A stretch of 64,000 nt of DNA from Piscinibacter sp. XHJ-5 (lineage in GTDB: Bacteria > Pseudomonadota > Gammaproteobacteria > Burkholderiales > Burkholderiaceae_C), in contig NZ_CP123228.1 of NCBI RefSeq assembly GCF_029855045.1, positions 4,712,001-4,776,000 of the forward strand, given 5' to 3'. Positions within the stretch are counted from its first letter, which is position 1. Each line of letters starts with the position of its first letter. Below are positions 9,359-17,881 of this stretch, in pieces. A program made the position numbers and the translations under genes. A model generated the notes under the pieces. That model did not search any database, was not told the origin of the DNA, and was given only the letters and a program-made list of their open reading frames with translations.

Positions 9359-9792
9359 AGATCTCGACGCGCGGTCGCGCCCGCTGCGCACCGCGACGGC
9401 GTGTCGTGGTTCCAGTGCGGACACAACCTTCCAAAAACGGTCATGACATGAAACGCGGCTTGAACGCCGAGTGCGGGGGACATGTCCCGAAGGGACCCAC
9501 GGCCCTTCGGGACTCGCACCCTGACAACGACCGGTCCATTGCGGACCGGGACCCGAGCTCACGGTTCCAGCCAGAGCAGGTCCGGCGAACTCACCGGCAC
9601 CAGGTCGCCTTCGGGCAGCAGTCTGAGAGCCTGCGCGGCTGAATTCCGCCTCGCGCAGGCTGAGAGACGCCTTGCCGCACGTCACCGGGATGTCCGACAC
9701 GCCGGCGATTTGGAGTACAAGGAACAACAGCGCCGACAGCGCCTGCCTGGTGCGGATGCCGACGTGGGACCCCGACCAGAAAGGCTTCGACC
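9359..9792. other. 434-bp intergenic region with strong hairpins
   Basis: No convincing gene. GGGACATGTCCC (9477-9488) is a perfect 12-bp palindrome. It overlaps a perfect 11-bp stem GTCCCGAAGGG/CCCTTCGGGAC (9484-9494 and 9503-9513, loop of 8). A third stem CCGGTCC/GGACCGG lies at 9531-9549. The cluster follows the secreted-protein gene and precedes the chaperone gene; it may act in transcript termination or stability although no T-tract follows. Confidence 0.5.
9484..9513. terminator. Strong stem-loop, possible terminator or mRNA 3' end
   Basis: An 11-bp perfect stem with an 8-nt loop lies 125 bp after the secreted-protein gene. Without a run of T it is not a classical intrinsic terminator; it could instead protect a 3' end or belong to a repeated extragenic element. 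Confidence 0.35.
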
Positions 9793-10845
9793 ATGAGAAC
9801 TGCTGGAGCCCGGCGCGAACCATGGCGCACGCCGTGGATGGTGGTTGCGTTTTCCGTGGTCACCGCCGTGGCCGTGGCTCAGCAACACGAGAATCCGCCG
9901 GTGGTACGCGACGAGATCGTCGTACAGGTCAACAACGAGGTCATCACCCGCTCGCAGGTACTGCGCGAGAGCCATGAACTCGGGGCGACGCTCACGAAGC
10001 AACGTGGGATGACGACGGAGCAGGCCCGGGGCGAGGTCGAGAAGAGGCAGCCCGAGATCATCCTGAATCTCATCAACGAGGCGCTTCTTGTCCAGAGGGC
10101 CAACGAACTGGAGATGTCCGGGGACATCGACGCCGAGGTCAACCGCGAGGTGCTACGCATCGGCAGACAGGTGAACCTGCGCACCCCCGAAGAGCTCGAG
10201 GAGGCCATGCGCAGGGACGGCTTGGATCTTGCCGACGTCAAGAAGGCGATGCACCGCAGCTTCATGCGTGAAGCGGTGCTGCGGCGCGAGGTGGATGCGA
10301 AGATCTACTACGGCCTGACTGACAAGCAGCTTCGCGACTACTACAACGCGCACCGCGACCGCTTTGTCAGCGTCACGTTGTCCGAGCTGTTCCTGGGCCT
10401 TGCCGGCCGCAGCGAGAACGAGGTCAGGGCCAGCGCGGCCGACCTCGCCCGGCACGCCCGCGCGAGCACGACGAGCTTCGAGGAACTGGTGGAGAAGAAC
10501 TCCGAGCGCGAGGCGACCCGCAAGACCCGGGGCGTGCTCTCGGACGGCGATGGCAAGCCGCGCTGGTTTCTTGTCTCCGAGCTGCGCCCGGACATCGCGG
10601 CGGGCGTCAAGGACCTGAAGGCAGGCGGCGTCGCCGACCCCATCAAGGGAGACGACGGCTACGTGGTGCTGCGCATCAACCAGCGCGACGACTCGTTCAG
10701 GGACAACCTCGTGCGTGGCGTGATGACCTCGGAGCGTGCCGACAAGGCACGGTCCGAGTATCTGAAGCAGCTGCGAGACGATGCACACCTGGCGGTGGCA
10801 GAGCCTTGGCGTGCCGTGCTCGAGCCCTACTTGATGAAACGTTGA
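9793..10845 (+). CDS. SurA/PpiC-like periplasmic peptidyl-prolyl isomerase or chaperone
   Basis: A 350-residue protein with an N-terminal signal sequence (MVVAFSVVTAVAVAQQ), then the SurA N-domain pattern: DEIVVQVNNEVITRSQVLRE, PEIILNLINEALLVQRANE and the helical DLADVKKAMHRSFMREAVLRREV. About residues 180-300 form a parvulin-like module (VTLSELFLGL, TSFEELVEKNSE, GYVVLRINQRDD). SurA-type proteins help fold outer-membrane proteins. It differs from housekeeping SurA in having one parvulin module and no lptD/pdxA neighbours, so it is probably a paralogue. It precedes three envelope-protein genes, possibly its clients. Confidence 0.8.
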   Translation: MRTAGARREPWRTPWMVVAFSVVTAVAVAQQHENPPVVRDEIVVQVNNEVITRSQVLRESHELGATLTKQRGMTTEQARGEVEKRQPEIILNLINEALLVQRANELEMSGDIDAEVNREVLRIGRQVNLRTPEELEEAMRRDGLDLADVKKAMHRSFMREAVLRREVDAKIYYGLTDKQLRDYYNAHRDRFVSVTLSELFLGLAGRSENEVRASAADLARHARASTTSFEELVEKNSEREATRKTRGVLSDGDGKPRWFLVSELRPDIAAGVKDLKAGGVADPIKGDDGYVVLRINQRDDSFRDNLVRGVMTSERADKARSEYLKQLRDDAHLAVAEPWRAVLEPYLMKR

Positions 10846-10961
10846 GGACGGCCACGGGTTCGAGGGGACAGGGTCACGCTGACTTCCATGCCTGCGCGTC
10901 CGCCCTCGGCTCGCGCGCGTGAAGCGCGGTGGGTGCCCCCGTGGCGATGTCGGTCGCCCTC

Positions 10962-10977
10962 CCCCTACGCTTAGGGG
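10962..10977. promoter_or_regulatory. Palindrome CCCCTA-N4-TAGGGG in the leader of the envelope-protein cluster
   Basis: A perfect 6-bp inverted repeat with a 4-nt centre, about 114 bp upstream of the ATG at 11091. Position and symmetry suit a dimeric regulator such as a LuxR/NarL-type protein; no cognate regulator is adjacent. Confidence 0.35.
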
Positions 10978-11090
10978 CCTGTCTTTCCGGTCCGCGACCA
11001 CAGGCACGCGGCCCGCCCGGTTCTCCATTCCATTGGGGATGCGGTTCCAGTCGAGAGGGCATACGTTGTCTCTCCAACGGGGAGATCGCG

Positions 11091-11456
11091 ATGAAACGCA
11101 AGAGTGCCTCCGTGAGAAGGGCGATCGCCAGAAACTCGGCACTGCGGCTGGCGCTGCTGGCTGCCTTGTCGGCCGCTCCGGCGGGGGCTCGTGCCGGTGA
11201 GGTTTTCGGAACGATCAGCGAAAACAACAAGCCGGTGCCCAACGAATCCGTCTCGATCCGGTGCGACGCCGGCACCAGCGACACCAGATCCACGGACGAG
11301 TTCGGCTCGTTCCGGTTGTTCGTCGGCAGCGAAGGACCGTGCAAGCTGACGGTTCGCGGCCTGGAGGGCGTGACCGTCCAGTCCTACAGAAGTCCGCAGC
11401 GCTACAACCTCGAGATCAGGAAGTCCGGAAGCAATACCTCCCTGCAACGGAGGTGA
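11091..11456 (+). CDS. Secreted protein with a carboxypeptidase-regulatory-like (transthyretin-like) fold
   Basis: A 121-residue protein with a signal peptide (RLALLAALSAAPAGARAGEV, cleavage near ARA). The mature part GTISENNKPVPNESVSIRC, then TDEFGSFRLFV and CKLTVRG resembles the short beta-sandwich of carboxypeptidase-regulatory-like domains, with two Cys that could pair. No enzyme motif is seen; a structural or binding role is inferred. Start: ATG with GGGGAG 5 nt upstream. It is followed after 3 bp by a membrane-anchored protein gene, forming an operon-like set of three. Confidence 0.7.
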   Translation: MKRKSASVRRAIARNSALRLALLAALSAAPAGARAGEVFGTISENNKPVPNESVSIRCDAGTSDTRSTDEFGSFRLFVGSEGPCKLTVRGLEGVTVQSYRSPQRYNLEIRKSGSNTSLQRR

Positions 11457-11459
11457 GGC

Positions 11460-12341
11460 ATGGCCTCATCGAAACCCAAGGACCGATGGGAGAAGGCCGA
11501 TATCGTCCTGAAGGCGCTGCTGCCGGTGGCCGTCGCAGCTGTCGGCTACTTCGGAACCTCCTATCTCTCGGACAGGCAGCACGCCGAGTCGACGAAGCAG
11601 TTCTACACCGACCTGCTTGCCCGTCGAGAAGAGTCCGACAGCAACCTCCGCAAGGAGATGTTCCGCTACGTCATCGACAACTTCCTCGGCAACCCGCAGG
11701 CCGATCCCGTGAAGATGGTGGTCGGCCTCGAGATGCTCGCGCTGAACTTCCACGATTCCTTCGACCTGTCCCCGCTCTTCAAGGATGTCCACGCGGCGCT
11801 GCAGAAGATGCAGAACGCCGAGTCGACAAAGGCGTTGCGCACACGGCTGATCGACATCAGCAAGGAGATCGCGGATCGACAAGCCGCGTCGCTCGCCGAT
11901 GTCGACCACCGCTGGGACACCGAGATCAGCGACTTCGCGGAGACGCTGGCACCCAACTTCGGCAGCAAGTTGCTGCTCAAGCGTGACCTGAAGCCATTGT
12001 CGGAACCAACGACAAGCGGCAGGCAGTCGACCGTCAACCTGACGCTGGAAGTGCTCGCCGTCGACACGATCCAGCAGACCGCGCAACTGCGGCTCGAGGT
12101 ACGCCGTGCCGATGCGCCGCAACCCGTGGTGGAACGCGCGTTCTGGCTGTCGTACTTCGACTTTCCCGCACTCAACAACGTGCGACTGCCCAACCGCGAG
12201 CGTGTCGCCGTTGCGCTGCGGCGGTTTGACGGCAACAGCGCCCAGTTGCAAGTGCTGCACTTCCCGGAGACGCGCGCGAGCCTGAAGGAAAAACCTTATT
12301 TCGATGACCTGATCTTCGAAATGAAGCATCGGGCCGACTGA
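11460..12341 (+). CDS. Membrane-anchored protein of unknown function
   Basis: A 293-residue protein with one N-terminal hydrophobic helix (LKALLPVAVAAVGYFGTSYL, about residues 17-36), followed by a helical stretch rich in charged residues (about 40-145) and then a predicted beta-rich C-terminal part (STVNLTLEVLAVDTIQQTAQ onward). I do not recognise the family. It sits between two genes for secreted beta-sandwich proteins, 3 bp after the first and 9 bp before the second, so all three are probably co-translated and may act together in the envelope. Confidence 0.75.
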   Translation: MASSKPKDRWEKADIVLKALLPVAVAAVGYFGTSYLSDRQHAESTKQFYTDLLARREESDSNLRKEMFRYVIDNFLGNPQADPVKMVVGLEMLALNFHDSFDLSPLFKDVHAALQKMQNAESTKALRTRLIDISKEIADRQAASLADVDHRWDTEISDFAETLAPNFGSKLLLKRDLKPLSEPTTSGRQSTVNLTLEVLAVDTIQQTAQLRLEVRRADAPQPVVERAFWLSYFDFPALNNVRLPNRERVAVALRRFDGNSAQLQVLHFPETRASLKEKPYFDDLIFEMKHRAD

Positions 12342-12350
12342 GAGGATGCA

Positions 12351-12794
12351 ATGTCCGCATGCTTTCGCAACTCGTCGCACGGATGCCGTCTTCGGCTTGC
12401 CGCCGCATCGCTTGTCGTCCTGCTGAGCCCCCTTGCCGCAGGCGCGCAGCCCAAGCCCGCGGCACCGCCGGCGGCCAGCGGTCCCGCCTCCGCTGTGCCT
12501 GCTAAGACGATCACGCTCACGGTGGAGGTCGTGGGAGGCACGCCCAGCCAGCCTATCAGCGGGGCGCGGATCTTCGTCCGTACGGAGACGGGCACATTGC
12601 TCGTCGAGAGCCGTACCAACAAGCACGGTCTGGCGGTGATCCAGGACGTTCCCGCCGCAAAGGTGAAGCTGCAGGTCACCGCGACGAACGACTGGGCGCC
12701 ACAAGGCGTCGTCGTCGACGTGGGCCGACTCAAGTCACCGCCCACGGTGACGTTCGTTCTGCTTGCCAACACGGCTGCGGAGCCCACCCGATGA
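12351..12794 (+). CDS. Secreted protein with a carboxypeptidase-regulatory-like domain
   Basis: A 147-residue protein with a signal peptide (LRLAAASLVVLLSPLAAGAQ, cleavage after GAQ or nearby), a Pro/Ala-rich linker (PKPAAPPAASGPASAVPA), then a beta-sandwich: TITLTVEVVGG, PISGARIFVRTE, TNKHGLAVIQDVP, AKVKLQVTA. This resembles repeats used in cell-surface adhesion or binding. It ends the three-gene set starting at 11091 and is distantly similar in layout to the first gene. Confidence 0.7.
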   Translation: MSACFRNSSHGCRLRLAAASLVVLLSPLAAGAQPKPAAPPAASGPASAVPAKTITLTVEVVGGTPSQPISGARIFVRTETGTLLVESRTNKHGLAVIQDVPAAKVKLQVTATNDWAPQGVVVDVGRLKSPPTVTFVLLANTAAEPTR

Positions 12795-12923
12795 GACCCT
12801 GCGCATGGGGCAGCGAAGAGCGGCCACCTGGCACTTGGCCCGCGAGCCGCTCGCTGTCATCATCCGCCTCGCGCGCCAGGCACCAGCTTCACACCCCATC
12901 GAAGGCAATATCCGGAGGGCACA

Positions 12924-13304
12924 GTGGCAAGACAGATCGTCTTCACTCCGAAGGCCGCCAAGCCGCCGACAACATACAGCCAAGCCGTCAAGGCGGGCGG
13001 CCTGGTGTTCGTCTCGGGCACGGCCCCGGCGGACCCGGTCACGGGCGCCATCGTGGGCACCACCATCCAGGAGCAGACACGGCAGTGCCTGACGAACATT
13101 CAGGCCATCCTGGAAGAAGCAGGCAGCTCGCTGGACAAGATCGTCAGCGTCACCGTCGTGCTGGCGGAGGAAGACGACTTTGCCGGAATGAACGAAGAGT
13201 GGCTGAAGTGGTTTCCCTCCGACCCACCGGCTCGCCAGGGCGCCAAGCTGCCTGCGCGCATTCCGGGCCTGAAGGTGTCCATTGCGGCCATCGCCGAGGG
13301 CTGA
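12924..13304 (+). CDS. RidA/YjgF/YER057c/UK114 family protein
   Basis: A 126-residue cytoplasmic protein of the RidA superfamily (trimeric imine/enamine deaminases and relatives). Visible features are YSQAVKAGGLVFVSGTAP, an RQCLTNIQAILEEAGSS helix, DKIVSVTVVLAEEDDFAGMNEEW and the C-terminal AKLPARIPGLKVSIAAIA. The Arg that binds substrate carboxylate in true RidA is at the usual RxxV position only loosely (LPARIPG), so it may be a paralogue with another role. The start is GTG with a strong GGAGGG site 5 nt upstream; the ORF has no operon partner. Confidence 0.85.
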   Translation: MARQIVFTPKAAKPPTTYSQAVKAGGLVFVSGTAPADPVTGAIVGTTIQEQTRQCLTNIQAILEEAGSSLDKIVSVTVVLAEEDDFAGMNEEWLKWFPSDPPARQGAKLPARIPGLKVSIAAIAEG

Positions 13305-13387
13305 TCGGCGTCGGCATCTCCCTTTGGCGCCCGCTTCCGTTTGACTGCAAGGCGATCAGCTCGTGTTGCATGGGATGCACGAGCCGC

Positions 13388-13792
13388 TCACTGCCGTGTC
13401 GGCATCGCGTCATCGTCGCCGGGAGGCGCAGCGACACCGCCGATCGAGTTAACCCTGAAAAAAGGCCTGCCGGCAATGTCGACGCGCTGCAATTTCACGT
13501 CCACTCTGGCGCCGCCGTAGCGCAGCTCGATCCAGCCATCCGGCATGTACTTGGCGTTGGAGCAATGCGCTTCCACAAGGAACGCCAGAGAACTCGGCTC
13601 CAGCATCTCTCCCACAGGAAGGAAGTCCCATGGGTCGCTGCTGCATCCGGACCGACTGGGAGACGGGGGGTGCGAAGCGCCTGCCGCGATCAAGAGTGCG
13701 CAAGCGATACCCAAGCACACGGCGAGTGCCTGAGCGGTGCGATCAGGAACGCTCTTGCCACGTTCCAGCCAGAGGACGCTGGGCGACGTCAT
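13388..13792 (-). CDS. Hypothetical membrane-anchored or secreted protein
   Basis: A 134-residue ORF. After a short basic N-terminus (MTSPSVLWLERGKSVPDRT) comes a hydrophobic helix, LAVCLGIACALLIAAGASH, and a mature part with Cys (RSGCSSDPW, VEAHCSNAKY) and beta-type stretches (GWIELRYGGARVDVKLQRVD). No family is recognised. The only argument for a gene is that composition and hydrophobic N-terminus look genuine. The first in-frame start lies further upstream; MTSPSV is chosen for a normal signal-anchor length. Confidence 0.45.
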   Translation of the reverse strand: MTSPSVLWLERGKSVPDRTAQALAVCLGIACALLIAAGASHPPSPSRSGCSSDPWDFLPVGEMLEPSSLAFLVEAHCSNAKYMPDGWIELRYGGARVDVKLQRVDIAGRPFFRVNSIGGVAAPPGDDDAMPTRQ

Positions 13793-14068
13793 GTCGCAAC
13801 TCCCAGAAGCGCAGGGATCGATGCAGCATAGTCCGATCGCCCCCATGCCGCTACGGGGGAGCTGCAGGGCAGAAGCCTGCGGATCCGCCAGCTCAACCGA
13901 GCGCTAAAGTTTGCGAACCCGGCGAGCAAGTCGTACCTCGCCGCCACCACCCGAAGAACGCCCCTTCCTCGTTTTTCCAGCCGTCGGCACGGAACGGCAA
14001 CAAGGCTGGATTCTTTCGGCCGGAATGGGCATCATTCGAGGTCTGCCGTCACAGCCAAGGAGATTCGC

Positions 14069-14626
14069 ATGTCCTTGCTTCCCGCTACCTACGGTCAGGT
14101 CATCTCAGGGCTCAGCCACAACGGCCAGCCGGTGCAAGCGGCAGTGTTCAACGACAACCAGGTGCGCGCCGCGGCCGGCATGGCGCTGGTGCTCGCTGCC
14201 GTGGCCCTCGTCTACGGCCGCTTCGAGCAGTTCTACCTGCCGATGCAGGCCATCACGACATTCCTGTTCGTCGAGTTCCTGATCCGCGTGACGATCGGCA
14301 TCCAGTACAGCCCGCTCGGTGTGCTGGCGGGCTGGATGGTGCAGCGCAAGGGGCCCGATTGGGCCTCGGCCAAGCCCAAGCGCTTCGCCTGGACGCTCAA
14401 CCTCATCATGGCGGGCGCGATGATGGTCATCACCAACGCCGGCGTCACCGGCATCCTGCCGCTGACGATCTGCGTCATCTACATGCTGCTGCTCTGGATG
14501 GAGTCCGTGCTGGGCGTGTGCGTCGGCTGCGAGATCCACGGCTTCATGGTGAAGCAGGGCTGGGTGCAAAAGGACAGCGCCTTCGAGATCTGCGCCCACG
14601 GCGCCTGCGAAGTGCCCAAGCGCTGA
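14069..14626 (+). CDS. DUF4395 membrane protein
   Basis: A 185-residue inner-membrane protein with about four helices (residues about 36-56, 58-80, 108-128, 130-152). The Cys/His motif CVGCEIHGFM in the last loop, and a second Cys pair FEICAHGACEV at the C-terminus, are consistent with DUF4395, often found near rhodanese or sulfur-handling genes. Metal binding or sulfur transfer is inferred from the Cys pairs. The AAGGAGA site 5 nt before the ATG is good. A hemerythrin-like gene follows after 36 bp, so both may serve metal or redox chemistry. Confidence 0.8.
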   Translation: MSLLPATYGQVISGLSHNGQPVQAAVFNDNQVRAAAGMALVLAAVALVYGRFEQFYLPMQAITTFLFVEFLIRVTIGIQYSPLGVLAGWMVQRKGPDWASAKPKRFAWTLNLIMAGAMMVITNAGVTGILPLTICVIYMLLLWMESVLGVCVGCEIHGFMVKQGWVQKDSAFEICAHGACEVPKR

Positions 14627-14662
14627 GCCTTCCAGCTTCCTGCTTCCCCCGAGGAGACCGTC

Positions 14663-15388
14663 GTGCCAGATGCCATTCCCCTCGGCGCTGCCGCCGAGGT
14701 ACCGAGGCCCATGCCGTTCGCGATCATGCGCAACGCCCACGAGGCCTTGCGTGCCAGCATCCAATTGCAGCGCGACGCGCTGGAAACCGGCGCCCGCACG
14801 GCCTTCGCCGAAGAGTGGAAACGCCTGCGGCGCGCACTTGCGGTGCACATGGCGATGGAGGACCGCAGCATGTTCGCCTTGCTCGATGCGGTGAGCGCGG
14901 GTGCTTGCACCGGCGCCGGCCTGCCCGCCGAGCACGCGGACGACGTGCGCCTCGCGGCCGCCGTGGACGCTGCGCTGGCCGACATCGACATCGCGGCCTT
15001 GCAGAAGGCCTGGGCCGCCTGGCGCGACGAGCACCTGCATCACCTCGAGCACGAGGAGGCGGTGATGATGCCGCTGACGATGAAGACCGCGCCCACGCCC
15101 GAGGGCCGCGCGCGCATCGTCAACGAACGCCTGCTCACGCCCAGCGCCGAGATGGCCGACTTCGACTGGTTCGTCGGCTGGGTGGTGGAGATGCTCAGCC
15201 GCCACGGCTCTACCGCGCAGCCGCCCGCCGTGGCGACACGCGTGTTCACCTGGGGCCTGCAGCACGCCTGCACGCCGGAACAGTGGCGGCGCTTCCGGCC
15301 CATCGTCGAGCGCAGCTGCCCGCCCACGATGTGGGACGAGCTGGTGCGCGACTACGGACTGGATGCCGACGGGAAGATCACCGCCTGA
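14663..15388 (+). CDS. Hemerythrin-domain protein
   Basis: A 241-residue protein with the hemerythrin HHE four-helix bundle: MRNAHEALRASIQLQRD (first His), AVHMAMEDRSMFALLD, AWRDEHLHHLEHEEAVMMPL (HxxxE-type iron ligands). The C-terminal 90 residues form an extra helical part with WFVGWVVEML and FTWGLQHACTPEQWRRFRP. Hemerythrin-like proteins bind a di-iron centre and sense or bind O2, NO or iron. The start is GTG (VPDAIPLG) with GAGGAG 7 nt upstream. It is probably cotranscribed with the DUF4395 gene. Confidence 0.8.
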   Translation: MPDAIPLGAAAEVPRPMPFAIMRNAHEALRASIQLQRDALETGARTAFAEEWKRLRRALAVHMAMEDRSMFALLDAVSAGACTGAGLPAEHADDVRLAAAVDAALADIDIAALQKAWAAWRDEHLHHLEHEEAVMMPLTMKTAPTPEGRARIVNERLLTPSAEMADFDWFVGWVVEMLSRHGSTAQPPAVATRVFTWGLQHACTPEQWRRFRPIVERSCPPTMWDELVRDYGLDADGKITA

Positions 15389-15415
15389 GCGCGTGCCGCC
15401 GCGCACGCGCCAGAC

Positions 15416-15889
15416 TCAAGGCAAGTCTCCCTCGACGAACGGATTGGAGGCCTCGTACTCGGCCCGGCTCTTGCGACGATGATCACCGGCGAGTTGAACC
15501 GAGCTCATGGCCCGATCCACGTAGATCTCCGATCGAAGCGGCCAACTGCGAGCGGCATCGAACAGGCCCGGCATGAGTTCATAACTCGATGGCTCGCCTC
15601 CGGCCTGGACATCGTTGAACCACAAATGCGAACCGCAGCGCGGGCAGAAGGCCCGCTCGGCGAAGGATGAGGATCGGTATGTGGCCACCTCGCCGGTGAC
15701 AGTGACCGCGGAAGCATCCGCCGTGAAGCACAGGAACAGCCCGCCCGACCACCGCTGGCACATCCGACAGTGGCAGGCTCCGACGCGTGGGTCGTGCTGA
15801 CCGGCAACCGCAATCGTCACGGCGCCGCAGAGGCAGTGCCCGATGATGCTCGTCGCGGCGAGCCCGGGTTCGACAGGCGTTGGCTGCAT
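15416..15889 (-). CDS. GFA (glutathione-dependent formaldehyde-activating enzyme-like) family protein
   Basis: A 157-residue zinc protein of the GFA/CENP-V fold. The three Cys clusters are all present: GHCLCGAVTIAV, CHCRMCQRWSGG and FCPRCGSHLWF, which bind two zinc ions. Family members were first linked to formaldehyde-glutathione adduct formation, but many have other or unknown roles. Start MQPTPVEPG is chosen because GGGAG lies 6 nt upstream. Its C-terminus converges on the hemerythrin gene. Confidence 0.85.
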   Translation of the reverse strand: MQPTPVEPGLAATSIIGHCLCGAVTIAVAGQHDPRVGACHCRMCQRWSGGLFLCFTADASAVTVTGEVATYRSSSFAERAFCPRCGSHLWFNDVQAGGEPSSYELMPGLFDAARSWPLRSEIYVDRAMSSVQLAGDHRRKSRAEYEASNPFVEGDLP

Positions 15890-16186
15890 AGACGGCTCCC
15901 AAGTGATCCCCGCCACCAGCAACTGGCGAGCCCAGGTCACGAACGTCAGTCGCGTGCAAGAGCCTGGGCAGATGCGCCGGGCGAGCGGCCTCCATGCGAG
16001 CCACAAGGGCGTCGGGGCGTGGAAGGCGGCGCGGGCACGCCTGGACCTTCACCGGTCCCCGCGAACTTTTTTCAATGCGGCTGAGCCCGCGCGATGCCGC
16101 GCTTGTCGATCCGGCTGATCTTCGTTCGTCGTAGGGGTTGAGGCGGCGGAATCGTTCCGCCGCGCCACGACCCAGGAGACGTGACC

Positions 16187-16555
16187 ATGCGATTCCTTTC
16201 GATGATCCGCATCGACGAAGCCACCGGCCAGGTGCCCAGCGAACAGCTGATGGCCGACATGGGCAAGCTGCTCGAGGAGCTCACCCGCACCGGACAGCTG
16301 GTGAGCACTGCCGGGCTGAGGCCCACCTCGGAAGGCGTGCGCGTGCGGCTGCACCGCGGAGGCAAGCTGTCAGTGTCGGATGGCCCGTTCACCGAGACCA
16401 AGGAGGTGATCGGCGGCTACGCCATCCTCGAGGCGGCGTCGAAGGCGGAGGCGGTCGAACTGACGCGGCGATTCCTCAAGGTCCACGGTACCGATTGGGA
16501 CGTCGAGTGCGAGGTGCGCCAGCTCGACGGGCCGGAGTTCGGCTGCAAGTCCTGA
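16187..16555 (+). CDS. YciI/YCII-related (DGPF) domain protein
   Basis: A 122-residue protein with the YCII-related ferredoxin-like fold: MRFLSMIRIDEATG, STAGLRPTSEGVRVRLHRGG, the hallmark SVSDGPFTETKEVIGGYAI, and AVELTRRFLKVHG. Such proteins frequently accompany ECF sigma factors, but none is adjacent here. The reaction is unknown. ATG at 16187 is preferred over the GTG 6 nt earlier because AGGAG is 8 nt away. Confidence 0.85.
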   Translation: MRFLSMIRIDEATGQVPSEQLMADMGKLLEELTRTGQLVSTAGLRPTSEGVRVRLHRGGKLSVSDGPFTETKEVIGGYAILEAASKAEAVELTRRFLKVHGTDWDVECEVRQLDGPEFGCKS

Positions 16556-16648
16556 GGCGCGCAATCACGCCACGCTTGTTACTCACGCCGTCGGGCCGGC
16601 CGCATTAGCCTGCCCGTCAGATCACACCAAATCAGCCAAGGACCGGCC

Positions 16649-17881
16649 ATGTCTTCCTGGACGAACGCTCTGCGCCATCACTACCGTTGGATCATCGTCG
16701 CCGCGGGTGGCGTGCTCGGCTGCGTGGCGATCGGCGGGCTCTTTTCACTGCCGGTGTTTCTGCGGCCGATCGCTCAGGACACGGGGTGGTCCACGACCGG
16801 GATCTCCACCGCAATGACGCTCGCCTTCGTGGCGCTGGCGCTCGGCAGCATCGCCTGGGGCTACCTCAGCGACCGCGTGGGGCCGCGCATCGTCGTGTTC
16901 GCGGGTTCGATATTGCTCACCGGCGGACTCGCGCTGGCCAGCCTGGCGACATCGCTCGTGGCGTTCCAGCTGCTGTTCGGCGTGGTCGTCGGCTTCAGCG
17001 CGGCGGCGATCTTTGCACCGATGATGGCGTGCGTCACCGGATGGTTCGACACGCGGCGGAGCCTGGCGGTGTCGCTGGTGTCGGCGGGCATGGGCATGGC
17101 GCCGATGACCATGTCGCCGCTGGCCGCGTGGCTGGTGCAGACCCACGACTGGCGCACGTCGCTGCAAATCATCGCAGCCCTGGTGGCGGCCATCATGGTG
17201 CCCGCGGCTCTGCTGGTGCGCCGCCCGCCCGCGCTGGCGCAACCCGCGGCCGTTGCGGCACCGGGCTCGGCGCATGAGCCGGCCATGTCTGTCGGGCAAG
17301 CCCTGCGCTCTGCGCCATTCCTCATCCTGGTGGTGACGAGCTTTCTGAGCTGCGCCACCCACTCGGGGCCGATCTTTCACACGGTGAGCTACGCCGTCAC
17401 CTGCGGCATTCCGCTCATGGCTGCCGTGTCGATCTACAGCCTGGAAGGCCTCGCGGGGATGGGCGGGCGACTCGTGTTCGGGCTGCTGGGCGACCGCTTC
17501 GGGGCGGCGCGCGTCCTGGTGCTGGCGCTGCTCGCCCAGGCGATGGTGGTGCTGGGCTATGTGTACGCGCGCGAGCTGGGAAGCTTCTACACCGTCGCTG
17601 CGTTGTTCGGTTTTACCTATGCGGGGGTGATGCCGCTGTTTGCCGTCATCGCGCGCGAGAATTTTCCGCTGCGCATGATGGGCACGGTGATCGGCGGCAC
17701 CACCATGGCCAGCAGCCTTGGAATGGCGCTGGGCCCCGTGCTGGGTGGAATGATCTACGACACGTTTTCGAGCTATGCGTGGCTCTTCATCGGCGCCTTC
17801 TCGCTGGGCATCGGCGCCTTCCTGGCCGCGCTGGCGTTCACGCGGCTGCCACGGCGGCAGATGATCGCTGTGGGGGCATGA
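16649..17881 (+). CDS. Major facilitator superfamily transporter, probable organic-anion type
   Basis: A 410-residue inner-membrane transporter with 12 predicted helices. The MFS loop 2-3 motif is seen as GYLSDRVGPR and again as GLLGDRFGAA in the second half. The N-terminus FSLPVFLRPIAQDTGWS and ISTAMTLAFVALALGSIAWG resembles the oxalate/formate antiporter and monocarboxylate-type MFS branch; the substrate is not determined. The gene stands alone; the SGNH hydrolase gene follows after 137 bp. Confidence 0.85.
   Translation: MSSWTNALRHHYRWIIVAAGGVLGCVAIGGLFSLPVFLRPIAQDTGWSTTGISTAMTLAFVALALGSIAWGYLSDRVGPRIVVFAGSILLTGGLALASLATSLVAFQLLFGVVVGFSAAAIFAPMMACVTGWFDTRRSLAVSLVSAGMGMAPMTMSPLAAWLVQTHDWRTSLQIIAALVAAIMVPAALLVRRPPALAQPAAVAAPGSAHEPAMSVGQALRSAPFLILVVTSFLSCATHSGPIFHTVSYAVTCGIPLMAAVSIYSLEGLAGMGGRLVFGLLGDRFGAARVLVLALLAQAMVVLGYVYARELGSFYTVAALFGFTYAGVMPLFAVIARENFPLRMMGTVIGGTTMASSLGMALGPVLGGMIYDTFSSYAWLFIGAFSLGIGAFLAALAFTRLPRRQMIAVGA

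Noticed and set aside
16574..16648. Missing ECF sigma partner for the YciI-like gene
   Set aside because: YciI-type genes often accompany a sigma factor, but the next gene is a transporter; the association is absent here, so no sigma-anti-sigma system is claimed.
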